Source of the DNA: Actinomycetota bacterium | Lineage (GTDB): Bacteria; Actinomycetota; Geothermincolia; Geothermincolales; RBG-13-55-18 | Assembly: GCA_013178005.1 (NCBI GenBank) | Contig: JABLXL010000024.1 | Span: forward strand, 1 to 50,902 | Direction of reading: 5' to 3' | Length of the DNA stretch: 50,902 nucleotides | Part shown: piece by piece, positions 42,101 to 50,902 of the stretch | How the letters are laid out: each line of letters starts with the position of its first letter | Position numbering within the stretch: position 1 is the first letter of the stretch | The notes under the pieces: generated by a model | Told to the model about the DNA's origin: nothing | Database searches by the model: none | The model's input: only the letters and a program-made list of their open reading frames with translations | Made by a program: the position numbers and the translations under genes

Positions 42101-42769
42101 ATGGACAAGCGCTACGAGAACCTGGAGACCCCTTATACGCGGTTGAACCCCGAAAGTTGCGCCCTCCTTACCGTGGACGTCCAGAACGACTGGGGTGACC
42201 CTGGGGGAGCCAGGCCCATGCCTGACCTCGACCGGGTTATCCCCAACATACTGGAGGTGGTCGACTCCTTCCGCCGAGCCGGCCGTCCCATTGTCCACGT
42301 GGTTCGCATCTACCTGGAGGACGCCAGCAACGTGGATTACTGCCGCCGGTGGCAGTTCGAACGTGGGGAGGCGCGCGCGGTGGTGGCGGGGAGCTGGGGA
42401 TCACAACTCGTGGCATCCCTCAATCCCACCGGCGAGGAGCTCGACGTGCCCGCGTTGCTGGACGGCCGCATGCAGGAATTGACGCACACCGAGTTCGTGA
42501 TGTACAAGCCGCGCTTCGGCGCCTTCCATGGCACGCCGCTGAAGGATTTCCTTGAGGAGAAGGGCATCGACAGCGTGGTCATCGTGGGCATAACCTTCCC
42601 CAACTGCGTGCTGGCCACCCAACTGGGCGCCACCGACAACGATTTCCGGGTTGGCCTTGTCCCCGGGGCGTGCACCCAGGTCGATGAAGCGGGGCTGCGC
42701 GCCATGCAGAACAAGGGCGTGCAGCTCATGAGCGTGGGGGAGCTCAAGGATTTCCTGGGCATCGCCTGA
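42101..42769 (+). CDS. Cysteine hydrolase, isochorismatase/nicotinamidase superfamily
   Basis: A 222-residue alpha/beta hydrolase of the isochorismatase-like fold with the catalytic triad Asp26 (VDVQNDW), Lys136 (YKPRFGAF) and Cys169 (FPNCVLATQL). The Cys means amide or C-N hydrolysis (nicotinamidase, ureidoacrylate or biuret hydrolase type) and not isochorismate hydrolysis. ATG 42101 follows AAAGGAAAGG. The neighbourhood has three amidohydrolases, so an amide or ring-opening catabolic pathway is plausible. The exact substrate is unknown. Confidence 0.88.
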   Translation: MDKRYENLETPYTRLNPESCALLTVDVQNDWGDPGGARPMPDLDRVIPNILEVVDSFRRAGRPIVHVVRIYLEDASNVDYCRRWQFERGEARAVVAGSWGSQLVASLNPTGEELDVPALLDGRMQELTHTEFVMYKPRFGAFHGTPLKDFLEEKGIDSVVIVGITFPNCVLATQLGATDNDFRVGLVPGACTQVDEAGLRAMQNKGVQLMSVGELKDFLGIA

Positions 42770-43186
42770 AAGGAAGCCGCGACGCGCAACCCGATGGGTC
42801 AAAGGGTGGACGCCGGTATGGGAGTGATTTCCAACTAACGGGGCCAGGTCTTGTTTTTTGCATGCTTTGCTCAGCAGCAGCGCGTCGCCACGACATAATG
42901 CGCCTCGGGTACTCCATGGCTGCCCGCATCCCCGGTGGTGTCGCGTCCGCTCGGCATGGAGAACTGGCGCCAGGAATTAATTGATAGAGGTTCTTTGCCC
43001 TGAAGTATAGGTAGAGGAAGCGTTCGATCTTCGCGCTTGCAATTGAATAGCTGGTAGCCAAGCGCATCCATGCCGTCAACAAAAGATAAAAGCACCCTAT
43101 CCATGCTCCATAGCGAAGAGCATCTTTTCTCTTAGATCCCGCGCAACCAGGCTGATGCCAGGACGGACGCCCGCCTTCTCCACCCC
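42770..43186. other. Gene-free stretch between convergent genes
   Basis: A 77-codon minus-strand frame at about 42871-43104 has no ribosome-binding site or recognised motif, so I do not call it. No terminator hairpin with a T-run was found. Confidence 0.4.
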
Positions 43187-44062
43187 TCAGCCTTTCGCGA
43201 TGCCAAGGAAGTTCTCGGCGAGGACGCGCTCGAGATCCCGCTCGCGCAGGGGCAGCCTCTCCACCCAGCCCTTGATCATGCCGTAGTCGTAATCCTCCCC
43301 CGGCTTCTGCTGCCCGTAGGGACCGTCGGTCCCGTAGAGGCACTTCTCCGCCCCCAGGAATTCGACCGCCCGCCTCACCAGTTCCTGGTCCAGGTAGGGG
43401 CTGGAGAGGTCTATGAAAACGTTCTTCATGTCCCTGGCATATGACCACAGCTTGGCGAAGTAGGGTATGCCGGCATGGGCGTAGAGGACCTTGAGGTCCG
43501 GGTACTTCTCGGGCAGGCTGCGGTAATCCCCACTACCTCCTCGGCAGCCCAGGTGTATGAGCAGCGGGTAGCCGTGCGCCTGGCACCACGCGGCTACGCG
43601 GTCCAGCTCGCTTACGGGATAGCGGTGCCAGAAGGGGTGGGCCTTCACCCCCACCATGCCGGGCTGGGCGCTCCACTTCTCAACCTCCTCCACAGGATCC
43701 CCACCTGCGGCCGGGTTGACGAAGATCCAGCCTACGAAGCGGTCGGGGTGCCTGGCCACCGCTTCCGCCACCGGGGCGTTGTCGGGCTTCTCGTATATAC
43801 GGTATTTTTTTCCAAGGAGGACGAAGTTGCCCTTGCTGTCGATGGTGGTCATGTAGGCGACCTGGCCCAGGGGGTTGGCGCGCATGAGGGTGTAGCGGAG
43901 CAGGCCGCTTGCCGCCTGCTTCGCCTTTCCGTCCAGGTAAAAAGGCTCCACCATGGTGGCGATGAGGGCGGCCTTATCGACTCCATGCCGGTCCATGCAG
44001 GCCAGCATGTTATCGAGGGTCAGTATCTCCGGGTCGAAGTGGATGTGGCAATCGATGACCAT
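43187..44062 (-). CDS. Metal-dependent amidohydrolase (amidohydrolase_2 family)
   Basis: A 291-residue TIM-barrel hydrolase. The metal site begins with CHIHFDP (His6, His8) and includes KAHPFWHR, LLIHLGC, YAHAG, and ends with LYGTDGPYG, where Asp is the general acid/base. This family includes ACMSD and related decarboxylases or lactonases for aromatic and heterocyclic acids. ATG 44062 follows GGGGAGG. It is on the opposite strand to the FixC-like gene and could provide an intermediate for it. A specific substrate cannot be predicted. Confidence 0.86.
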   Translation of the reverse strand: MVIDCHIHFDPEILTLDNMLACMDRHGVDKAALIATMVEPFYLDGKAKQAASGLLRYTLMRANPLGQVAYMTTIDSKGNFVLLGKKYRIYEKPDNAPVAEAVARHPDRFVGWIFVNPAAGGDPVEEVEKWSAQPGMVGVKAHPFWHRYPVSELDRVAAWCQAHGYPLLIHLGCRGGSGDYRSLPEKYPDLKVLYAHAGIPYFAKLWSYARDMKNVFIDLSSPYLDQELVRRAVEFLGAEKCLYGTDGPYGQQKPGEDYDYGMIKGWVERLPLRERDLERVLAENFLGIAKG

Positions 44063-44536
44063 TACCCTACCTCCCCATGATCTCCCTGAGCAAACCACGC
44101 CGTGACGATTTTTGACGATATTATAGGACACTATGTAACGCCATCGCAGGCGAGGGAGCACGCGCTGTTCCTCGTCGCGGCCTTTCCGCCGCGATGCCGG
44201 ATATGCCCAGCACCCTGTCCAGCAGGTACTGTCCCGTCCCCCCCTCCAGCACGTTGGGCTGGCAGAAAACATGGCCCCGCACCGCCACATCCCACGGCAT
44301 CAGCGCGATTCTCCAAGAGTGAACATGGAGACCAAGCAGACCGACCTGGAACAAACCAAGGCTTGCCTGTAGAATAGACGCGTCGGAGGTGCGTCCCGGT
44401 AACGCCGGATAAGGGGAACAAGTCTCGCAGCAGAAAGAGGCCGCCGGTGCCGCGGCAGGCCTGCATGCCATCGCGCCACTCTCGCATCCGTCCGGAGCGT
44501 CACGGGGATCCCAGGGAACCGCAACGGGAGGGGGTT
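44063..44536. other. Divergent region between amidohydrolase and FixC-like genes
   Basis: A minus-strand TATAAT (44120-44125) lies about 58 bases before the amidohydrolase start; no clear -35 is at 17 bases. On the plus strand TTGACG (44112-44117) has no matching -10. No further gene is visible. The FixC-like gene's ribosome-binding site (GGGAGGGGG) is at 44526-44534. Confidence 0.4.
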
Positions 44537-46213
44537 ATGCAGGAATACGACGTGGTGGTCATCGGCGCCGGCTTCGGCGGGCCGGTGGCGGCCAAGAAAT
44601 GCGCGGAGGCGGGTTTCCGCACCCTCATGCTGGAGAGGTCCGCGAAGGTGGGGGAGAAGGTCATCTCCGGCCTCACCATCCCCTTCTACGGCTTCCTCTT
44701 CGGGCCGGCCTTCATCCGGGACGGCAATCCCCCCATAGAGAGGCCGGTGGACGGCATCGTCAACTACATCATCAAGGACATCGAGGCGGGCGACATGGAG
44801 ATCGACGACTCCCTGCGCATCCCCAAGCCCCTCTCCCCCATCCTCGCCTTCGGCTACAACGCCTACTGCCAGCCCTTCTGCCAGTGGGAGGCGGAGAAAG
44901 CGGTGGAGTCCGGGGTGGAGCTGCGCACCTCTACCACGGTGGTCGAGCTCCTCAGGGAGGACGGGCGCGTGGTGGGGGTGAGGACGGACAAGGGCGAGGA
45001 GATAAGGGCGCGGCTGGTCATAGACGGCGAGGGCTCCCAGGGCCTGCTGGCGGTGGGGGCGGGGATCCGCGAGAAGTACCCGCCGGAGGTAATCTCCCTG
45101 GCCGACGTCTACGACTACGAGATGGCCAAGGAGGACGTGGACGAGATCTTCGGCTATACCCTGCGCTTCTGCTGGGGGTGGGACGAGCAGAAGATCGCGC
45201 CGCCCCTGGGGCACGGCAACGGCCTCATGGTGTGGCCCTACCGCGAGAGCGTCCACTTCTGCCAGGACCAGTGCCTGGCCATGGACGACGGCAAGGTCCC
45301 CAACCTGCGCAAGCTCTTCGAGGAGTACCACCGCAACCTCACCTCACACCTGCCCTGGTGGAAGGAGGAGATCGAGCCCCGGGCGAGGCTGCGGGCGAGG
45401 GTGTTCGAGAACTTTGAGATCTTCGTGGGCCTGAACGAGAGGCTGCGCGCCATGCCCAACCACGCCGACGGCATCATCCTCATCGGCGACGCCGCCGGGC
45501 TGGAGAGCACCGAGTTGTGCGATGGCGTGCCCGCGGCCTGGTTCTCGGCGGACATCGCCGCCGACGTGGCCATCGAGGCGCTGCGGGCGGGAGACGTCTC
45601 CGCCTCCTTCCTCTCCCGCTACGACGAGCGGGTGCGCGCCCACCCCATCATCCAGTGGTCCATCACCGCCCCCCACCGCTATAACCTGCGCTTCGCCCAG
45701 GAGCACCACAGCCTGGAGGAGCTGCGCCGCTACGTGCACGACGGCTGGGGGCTGGGCGGGTTCGCCTTCATGAGCACGGCGCTGGTGAGGATGATCCTCC
45801 AGGCGGTCCGGGAGGACCCCGGGATCATCGCCTCCTGGCTGCGCATGTTCCCACGCTATTACTACAACTGGCTCCACGAGAGGTACGACTACAGCGGGGG
45901 CAAGGGCGAGCCCCCGCGCGACCCGTCACGCGAGCCCAGGGCGGCCCAGGCGGTGGTGCGCGGAGGGCTGCGGCTGATGGACGCCGCCCTCGCCCTGGGC
46001 GCCCCCCTGGTGAGGGCGGCGGCGGGCTTGCTCGAGCCCGCGGCGCGTTTCGCCAACCCTGCCATGAAGCTGCTGCTCCCCGGCATTGAGGCGCTGATGC
46101 GGGGATGGAAGAAAGTGGAACCGGCGTTCGTTCCGCTGAGCGACAGGATCATCCGTTTCGTGGGCCGGGCGGACCCGGCCACATTCGCGGCACCTGAGAG
46201 GGGAGGTCGTTGA
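44537..46213 (+). CDS. FixC-like FAD-dependent oxidoreductase (ETF-QO/FixC family)
   Basis: A 558-residue flavoprotein. The FAD motif VVIGAGFGGPVAA (residues ~8-20) and a second FAD motif ILIGDAAGLESTELCDGVPAAW (~313-335) resemble FixC and the electron-transfer-flavoprotein:quinone oxidoreductases. It lacks the C-terminal 4Fe-4S domain of ETF-QO; that is supplied by the ferredoxin encoded next, as in FixC/FixX. A C-terminal extension (~430-558) with amphipathic helices is longer than FixC. It probably oxidises a substrate and passes electrons to a ferredoxin or quinone. ATG 44537 follows GGGAGGGGG. Confidence 0.87.
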   Translation: MQEYDVVVIGAGFGGPVAAKKCAEAGFRTLMLERSAKVGEKVISGLTIPFYGFLFGPAFIRDGNPPIERPVDGIVNYIIKDIEAGDMEIDDSLRIPKPLSPILAFGYNAYCQPFCQWEAEKAVESGVELRTSTTVVELLREDGRVVGVRTDKGEEIRARLVIDGEGSQGLLAVGAGIREKYPPEVISLADVYDYEMAKEDVDEIFGYTLRFCWGWDEQKIAPPLGHGNGLMVWPYRESVHFCQDQCLAMDDGKVPNLRKLFEEYHRNLTSHLPWWKEEIEPRARLRARVFENFEIFVGLNERLRAMPNHADGIILIGDAAGLESTELCDGVPAAWFSADIAADVAIEALRAGDVSASFLSRYDERVRAHPIIQWSITAPHRYNLRFAQEHHSLEELRRYVHDGWGLGGFAFMSTALVRMILQAVREDPGIIASWLRMFPRYYYNWLHERYDYSGGKGEPPRDPSREPRAAQAVVRGGLRLMDAALALGAPLVRAAAGLLEPAARFANPAMKLLLPGIEALMRGWKKVEPAFVPLSDRIIRFVGRADPATFAAPERGGR

Positions 46214-46214
46214 G

Positions 46215-46484
46215 ATGGCCAGGACCTTCGAGGAGTTCCCGGGCGTGGAATGGGTGGAAGGCGCGGGCTTGTTCATCCGGGTCATCGAGGAGAGGTGCGA
46301 CGGTTGCGCCAACTGCGTCAAGGTCTGCCTGGCGGACTGCTACGAGATCTCGGGAAAGAAGGCGCGGATCCGGGACCTGGACAAGTGCATGGAGTGCGCC
46401 TCCTGCTGGTACGTCTGCCCCCGGGACGCCATCGAGTTCTCCTGGCCGCCGGGGGGGACGGGGTTCCGCACCGACTGGGGATAG
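46215..46484 (+). CDS. FixX-like ferredoxin
   Basis: An 89-residue 2[4Fe-4S] ferredoxin with CDGCANCVKVC (residues ~28-38) and CMECASCWYVCPRDAIEF (~58-75). The layout and the C-terminal EFSWPPGGTGFRTDWG match FixX, the electron-acceptor subunit for FixC. Its ATG comes one base after the FixC stop (TGAGATG), so the genes are translationally coupled. It lies between two FixC-like genes and could serve either. The electron source may be FixAB/ETF encoded elsewhere; none is in the window. Confidence 0.9.
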   Translation: MARTFEEFPGVEWVEGAGLFIRVIEERCDGCANCVKVCLADCYEISGKKARIRDLDKCMECASCWYVCPRDAIEFSWPPGGTGFRTDWG

Positions 46485-46617
46485 ATCCATGGTGGTTTGC
46501 CGAGCGGTGACCCCTCTCCCACCGAGGCGGGGAGCGACCCGCGCGCATGGAGAACCGGTGGTGAGATGATATGGCGTGCTTCCGGAGCGGGCGCGGCGCG
46601 CGCGTGCAAGGGGGATG

Positions 46618-47987
46618 ATGGCGGTGTCCTTCGACGAGACGTTCGACGTGGTCGTGGTCGGCGCCGGCTTCGGCGGGCCGGTGGCCGCGAGGAGGTGCGC
46701 CGAGGCGGGCTTGAAGACCCTCATGCTCGAGAGGGCGCGGGTCCCAGGGGAGAAGGTCGTCTCGGGCCTGGTCATACCCATCTACGGTTTCCTCTACGGA
46801 CCGGAGTTCATCCGCAAGGGCAATCCCCCCATCGAGAGGCCCATCTGCGGGGTGGTCAACCGCCTGGTCAAGGACGGCGAGATCCTCTTCACCGACCGCT
46901 CTTTGCGCGTCCCCAAGCCGTTGGCCCTGGGCTACGCCGCCTACTGCAAGCCCTTCTGCACCTGGCTGGCCGACCGCGCCGTGGAGGTGGGGCCGAGCTG
47001 AGGACCTCGACCACCGCCGTGGACGTCGTCCAGGAGGGTGGCTCGGTGAGGGGGGTGGTGACCGACTCAGGCGCCAGGATCGGGGCCCGGGTGGTCATCG
47101 ACGCCGGGGGCACGCAGAACCAGCTCGCCATCAAGGCGGGCATCAGGGAGAGGTTCACGGCGGAGTCCATCGAGCTCTACATGATCTGGGATCACGAGAT
47201 GGCCAGGCGAGACGTGGACGAGGTCTTCGGCCACACCATGGAGTTCTTCCACGCCTTCCCCGAGGAGGGAATCGGGGCGCCGCTAGGCTACGGCTCCACC
47301 CTCTATATCTTCACCTACCGCGACAGCATCCACCCCGGGCTGGGGCAGTTCCTGGTCACCCAGGGGGACGTCCCCAACCTGGCCAAGCTCCTGCCGCGCT
47401 ATTTCGAGACCTTCACCGGCAGGCTGGAGCGCTGGAAAAAGGACATCGCCCCCCGGGCGAGGCTGCGCGCGGTGATGTGGGACGTCTGCCCCATCTACGC
47501 CGGCCTCATCCCGGAGACGCGCCGCATGCCCTTCCACGGAGACGGCATGCTCATCACCGGCGACGCCGCGGGCTTCGAGGCCTCCGCCTTCGGCGACGGC
47601 GTCCCCAACGCCTGGTTCTCAGCGGACATCGCTGCCGGGGTGGCCATCGAGGCGGTGAGAGCCGGCGATGCCTCCGCCTCTTTCCTCGCCAGGTACGAGA
47701 GGCGGGTGCGCGCCCACCCCTTCATCATCCACACCATCTCCGACCGGCGCAGGTGGAACATGCGCGACCTGCTCGCGGGCAGGGACATGCGGGAGTTCAA
47801 GGCGAAGGTGCGGGACCACTGGGGCATCGGGGCCTTCCGTTACCGCAACATGGGGGGGCCGGTGCTCAAGGCCTCTCTCGCCGCGCTCAAGGAGCGCCCT
47901 GCGGTGGCGGCGGAGTGGGCGGAGATGTTCCGCCGCTACTTCCGCAACTGGGAGGAGAACCGCTTCGACCCGCTTTCCGCCTCCTGA
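46618..47987 (+). pseudogene. Second FixC-like FAD oxidoreductase, one-base frameshift
   Basis: The first part (46618-46998) encodes VVVVGAGFGGPVAARRCAE and stops at TGA 46999-47001. In the next frame the remainder starts with GAELRTSTTAVDVV and includes ITGDAAGFEASAFGDGVPNAW and ends at 47987. The two fit together if one G is inserted in the GGGG run at 46989-46992. The total would be about 457 residues, similar in domains to the 44537 gene but without its C-terminal extension. A homopolymer sequencing error or a true inactivating deletion are both possible. ATG 46618 or GTG 46624 are plausible starts after AAGGGGG. Confidence 0.85.
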
Positions 47988-48152
47988 CCGGTTGGACACG
48001 GTGGGATGGGATCGAATGGGCCACGTCAGTCGGCCAACATGTCATATAGCGACGCCAAAGGCCAGTCCTTCATCTCCACATTTCACTCTATTCTTTCGGG
48101 ATAGAGAGTTCATGCGTACCCGATGTAACCATGCTCAGAAACGATCGACGTC

Positions 48153-49352
48153 TCACGTCTCGTTCCATACCTGCTTCACGAAAGGCTGGTTGGGAGCCCG
48201 CAGGATATCCGCACCCTTTTCGTCGCCCTTGAGATAGAGGTCAAAGAAGGCCACGGAGTAATCCTTGTATGCCTGGGCTTTCTCCTGAAAATGCCGCTTG
48301 AACCTGGGCAGCCGCAGCCTGCTGAGGATATTGCGGGACCTCATCCACATATCGCAGATCACGTAATGGTCGGTGTCCCGGATGACCACGAAATGCTTGG
48401 GGGGCGGCGCGCTGTCGTACACCTCCTTCTGGCGGTGGATGGTAGCCTCCCACCTCTTGTCGTCGCCGGTGAGGAACATGAGTGGCACCTTGATCTCCCC
48501 GGCGTTGTCGGGCACATGGTGATGGAAGATCGGCGAGGCCATGGGGAGAATGGCCTTGACCCTTTCGTCCCGCAGCGCGAAGGGGCTCTCCAGGGACCTG
48601 GCGGACCGGGTGCAGACGGGGTCGTGGTCGGCGATGCATCCCCGGTTGATGTCGATATCGCCCTCACACAGGCGCTCGTCATGCTTGAGGGACATGCCCC
48701 CGAGGAGGAGGGTCGTCCATGCCCCGAGGGAGTGTCCGGTCATGCCGATGCTGCCGGTGTCGATCATGCCGTGCAGCGGCGACGAGGCGTCTTCGTTCCA
48801 CGCGGCGGCGCTGTCGATCACCAGCCTCGCCTCATGCGGCCGGTACTTCAGCCCGAACTCGGTCCGGCGAAAGTGAGCGGTGAACATCAGCAGCACCGTT
48901 TCGCTCGGATTGCGCGCGGCGAACTCCTTGAGCATCCTGGGAAAAAAGCGAATGAGGTTCTTCCAGTTCCCGTCCAGCGCGATCAGGTCCAGACGGTTCG
49001 CGTCCAGATGATCGACGGCCACGGCGACATAGCCGTGACTTGCCAGGTTCTGGGTGTAGAACACCGAGGCGTCCGCGGGAGCGGTCAGGGCCGGCGAGTA
49101 GAATATCATGGGGTAGGGCGCCCCCGATCTGTCGGGCGGGGCGTCCATCGCCGCCGCCCCTTTCACCGCCGCCCCCAGCTCTTCGCTCTTGAACACATAA
49201 GGTTCGGCTCCCTCCGCCTCCAGGGCGGGGTACCAGATCAGCACGCGCATGGCGCGCCCCTCGTGCTCCAGCCACTCCGTCCTCACCCCCACCGGGTAGG
49301 GGCCGTCCGGAGGCGCCGTATGGAATACCTCGATTGTCTTCACTATCCGCAC
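48153..49352 (-). CDS. Alpha/beta hydrolase, PAF-acetylhydrolase/dienelactone-hydrolase-like
   Basis: A 399-residue hydrolase with the nucleophile motif TGHSLGAW (Ser208), an oxyanion region at PYPMIFYSPAL, and a late His in RDTDHY (around residue 330). The architecture resembles plasma platelet-activating-factor acetylhydrolase family proteins. It probably cleaves esters; the physiological substrate is unknown. GTG 49352 is used, with AAGGGAG adjacent; GTG 49343 (3 codons later) gives a better spacing. It is upstream of the convergent FixC-like cluster. No signal peptide is evident, so it is probably cytoplasmic. Confidence 0.82.
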   Translation of the reverse strand: MRIVKTIEVFHTAPPDGPYPVGVRTEWLEHEGRAMRVLIWYPALEAEGAEPYVFKSEELGAAVKGAAAMDAPPDRSGAPYPMIFYSPALTAPADASVFYTQNLASHGYVAVAVDHLDANRLDLIALDGNWKNLIRFFPRMLKEFAARNPSETVLLMFTAHFRRTEFGLKYRPHEARLVIDSAAAWNEDASSPLHGMIDTGSIGMTGHSLGAWTTLLLGGMSLKHDERLCEGDIDINRGCIADHDPVCTRSARSLESPFALRDERVKAILPMASPIFHHHVPDNAGEIKVPLMFLTGDDKRWEATIHRQKEVYDSAPPPKHFVVIRDTDHYVICDMWMRSRNILSRLRLPRFKRHFQEKAQAYKDYSVAFFDLYLKGDEKGADILRAPNQPFVKQVWNET

Positions 49353-49443
49353 TCTCCCTTCATGAGCATTCTCATCTCCGCCATGACCGGCCTGCGTTCC
49401 CGCATGTATCGGAACCCCTCGCCATGCCCGCCGCGGCTCCCCT

Positions 49444-50400
49444 TCAGGTCTCGCGCAGGCAGGGGAACAGGGAAAGGGCGTTCCCGCTCTTGATCGCTCC
49501 TATCTCCTGCTCGTCGAACCCGCCGTAATCCTCCAAGCCTTTGATGGTGATCGCGGCCGCCGCCTCGGGAGCGAAGGGGTAGTCGCTCCCGAAGACGATG
49601 TGGGAGCAGTCGACCAGCTCCTGCAGCGAGCGAAGGGCCGTGGGGGAGGCCGAGAGGGCGGTGTCGTAGTAAAGGCGGCCCAGATACGACGCGACCCCCT
49701 CCGGCACTTTCTCCTGCAAGCCGGGGAGGAACTGCCCCAGGGACAGCCTGAACAGCAGGAAGGGAACGGTCCCGCCGGCGTGGGCCAGGATGAAACGGAT
49801 GTCGGGGCACCTCTGCAGCGTCCCGCTGAAGAGGAGGTTGGCCACGGCCCGGGTGGTGTCGAAGACGAACTCCACGAGGAAATGCGGCAGGTCCAGCCGC
49901 GGGACGTCGCTTCCCGGCGGCACCCCGGGGTGCACGAACACCGCCGCCTTGCGCCGGTTCAGCTCGTCGAACAGCCCATCGAAAGCGGGGTCGCCCAGGT
50001 AGCGATCGCCGACGCTCGCGGGCAGGGCGACGCCGTCGAGCTTCAGGGTATCGAGCGCGTAACCCAGTTCCGCCAGCGCGGCGTCCACGTCGGGCAGCGG
50101 GACGGTGGCGAAGGCCCCCCACCGCCGGCCTTTCTCCCCACTGAGCTCCGCGGCGTACTCGTTGCACATGCGGGCGAGGTCACGGGCAAGTCCCAGGTCT
50201 CCGAAATAGACCCCCGGGCACGAGAGCGACGCGACGGCGGCCCTTATCCCGTGCCTGTCCATGAGCGTGAGCGAGTCCTCGGGGGTCCAGGCGGGGAAGG
50301 GACGGCCCGCGAACTCGGTGATGCCCATCTTCCCCAGGGTCGACAGATATTCCCGGGGAAGGAAATGGTGGTGAACGTCAATGAGATTTTCCGGCGACAT
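49444..50400 (-). CDS. Amidohydrolase_2 family, ACMSD-like decarboxylase/hydrolase
   Basis: A 318-residue TIM-barrel metal-dependent enzyme. It starts with LIDVHHHFLP, the H-x-H metal motif of the aminocarboxymuconate-semialdehyde decarboxylase (ACMSD) group, and has VFVHPGVPPG, FILAHAGGTVPFLLFRL and IVFGSDYPFAP further on, the last carrying the catalytic Asp. ACMSD homologues decarboxylate or hydrate aromatic or ring-cleavage acids. ATG 50400 is 6 bases after AAAGGGG; GTG 50403 is the alternative. A partial third amidohydrolase gene lies 161 bases upstream on the same strand, so a catabolic operon is likely. Confidence 0.88.
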   Translation of the reverse strand: MSPENLIDVHHHFLPREYLSTLGKMGITEFAGRPFPAWTPEDSLTLMDRHGIRAAVASLSCPGVYFGDLGLARDLARMCNEYAAELSGEKGRRWGAFATVPLPDVDAALAELGYALDTLKLDGVALPASVGDRYLGDPAFDGLFDELNRRKAAVFVHPGVPPGSDVPRLDLPHFLVEFVFDTTRAVANLLFSGTLQRCPDIRFILAHAGGTVPFLLFRLSLGQFLPGLQEKVPEGVASYLGRLYYDTALSASPTALRSLQELVDCSHIVFGSDYPFAPEAAAAITIKGLEDYGGFDEQEIGAIKSGNALSLFPCLRET

Positions 50401-50561
50401 CACGAGCCCCTTTCCTTATCTTTACCGTCCCCCCGACGCGAGCACCAGATTCAACGGACCCCGCCCCCCCCAAGCGATTGCCCCGCGCCGAGGGCAGGAG
50501 ACGAAGGGCGCGAGGAATCCGCTCTCGGGCCTCCTCCCCAGGCCGCCGTCCAGTCCGCGCT

Positions 50562-50902
50562 CTAGGCGTTGACCCGCCGCCGCGAAGCGTCCACCCCCAG
50601 CAACCCCGCCAGGTTGAGGCCGAAGATCTTGGCGCGGTCCTCGTCGGTCAGGGCGGGGTAGCCGTAGCCCTCCTGCATGTCTTCGGGGAACTGGAACTCG
50701 CGCAGGCCCTGCACCGCGGCCTTGATCTGCGCCCCGAAGCCGGCGTAGTCCGTCCCCCAGATGATGCGGTCGGATCCCACGAAGCGCATGGCCTCCCCCA
50801 GGATCCTCGCGAACTTGCGGGGGGCGGAAAGGGCCCAGGGGATGAGCAGGGAGAGGCAGGGGTAGACGTTGGGGTGCCCCATGGCCACCATGTTGAGGTC
50901 GT
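50562..50902 (-). CDS. Amidohydrolase_2 family protein, 5' end beyond the window
   Basis: The visible C-terminal part (~113 residues) includes HPNVYPCLS, FVGSDRIIWGTDYAGFG and KIFGLNLAGLLGVD, which match the last strands of amidohydrolase_2 enzymes with catalytic Asp in WGTDY. The reading frame continues past the edge of the window, so length and start are unknown. It is on the same strand as the gene ending at 49444 and probably in its operon. Confidence 0.85.
   Translation of the reverse strand, partial: DLNMVAMGHPNVYPCLSLLIPWALSAPRKFARILGEAMRFVGSDRIIWGTDYAGFGAQIKAAVQGLREFQFPEDMQEGYGYPALTDEDRAKIFGLNLAGLLGVDASRRRVNA

Noticed and set aside
42871-43104. 77-codon minus-strand frame between the cysteine hydrolase and amidohydrolase genes
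   Set aside because: No Shine-Dalgarno sequence, no recognised motif. Might be a relic, but cannot be supported.
1-50902. CRISPR arrays, tRNA and rRNA genes
   Set aside because: No regular repeat-spacer array, and no cloverleaf or rRNA-like segment recognised by eye; the 86-bp repeats and 75-base array lack unique spacers of regular length.

Overview
The window is high-GC chromosomal DNA with dense genes, frequent GTG and TTG starts and strong AGGAGG ribosome-binding sites. HspR-type control of a small heat-shock gene from an apparently leaderless promoter points to Actinomycetota. The mix of lone oxidoreductases, ferredoxins and small zinc-ribbon proteins suggests an uncultured anaerobic or facultative lineage; the taxonomic placement is inference. 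No rRNA, tRNA or CRISPR array was recognised.

Layout. 1-2,100: an hsp20 stress operon divergent from a MerR/HspR-type regulator, then a 40-residue rubredoxin-like protein. 2,300-4,800: an autoregulated PadR gene, a degenerate array of ~75-base repeats, and a chemoreceptor with no external sensor domain. 5,150-12,600: nitronate monooxygenase with a fresh 138-bp duplication of its 3' end, an uncharacterised double zinc-ribbon protein ('protein A'), an SDR, a cysteine-rich ferredoxin, a GNAT, a hotdog thioesterase and a metallo-beta-lactamase-fold protein followed by 86-bp repeats. 13,200-17,700: an IlvD/Edd dehydratase, a Sir2 deacylase, a second GNAT and a HAMP-only membrane sensor. 17,800-20,870: a distinctly AT-rich island holding a coupled ATPase + TOPRIM-like (DUF4276) pair, a plausible anti-phage module, next to a dead IS630-type element. 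21,100-26,000: a SAM methyltransferase, a PadR-fetA-fetB cassette with a double overlapping operator, and P5C dehydrogenase. 26,300-34,300: a GH31 glycosidase, DUF2284, an acetoacetate-decarboxylase-fold protein, an SDR, a TauE/SafE permease (plus a relic of a second one) and an MBL-fold hydrolase. 34,600-41,700: a frameshifted ferric-reductase-like membrane protein, a B12-type radical SAM enzyme, a YihY protein, an M28 peptidase overlapping a geranylgeranyl-reductase-family flavoprotein, and 'protein B', a paralogue of protein A. 42,100-50,902: a probable catabolic neighbourhood of a cysteine hydrolase, three metal-dependent amidohydrolases, two FixC-like flavoproteins around a FixX-like ferredoxin (the second frameshifted), and an alpha/beta hydrolase.

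Working together. Most genes are short transcription units rather than one pathway. The clearest units are hsp20/hspR, PadR-fetAB (iron or metal efflux), the ATPase/TOPRIM pair, and the FixC-FixX-FixC electron-transfer cluster, which with the neighbouring hydrolases could oxidise an unidentified organic acid or ring compound. The most novel items are the protein A/B family, the AT-rich ATPase/TOPRIM island and the tandem array upstream of the chemoreceptor.
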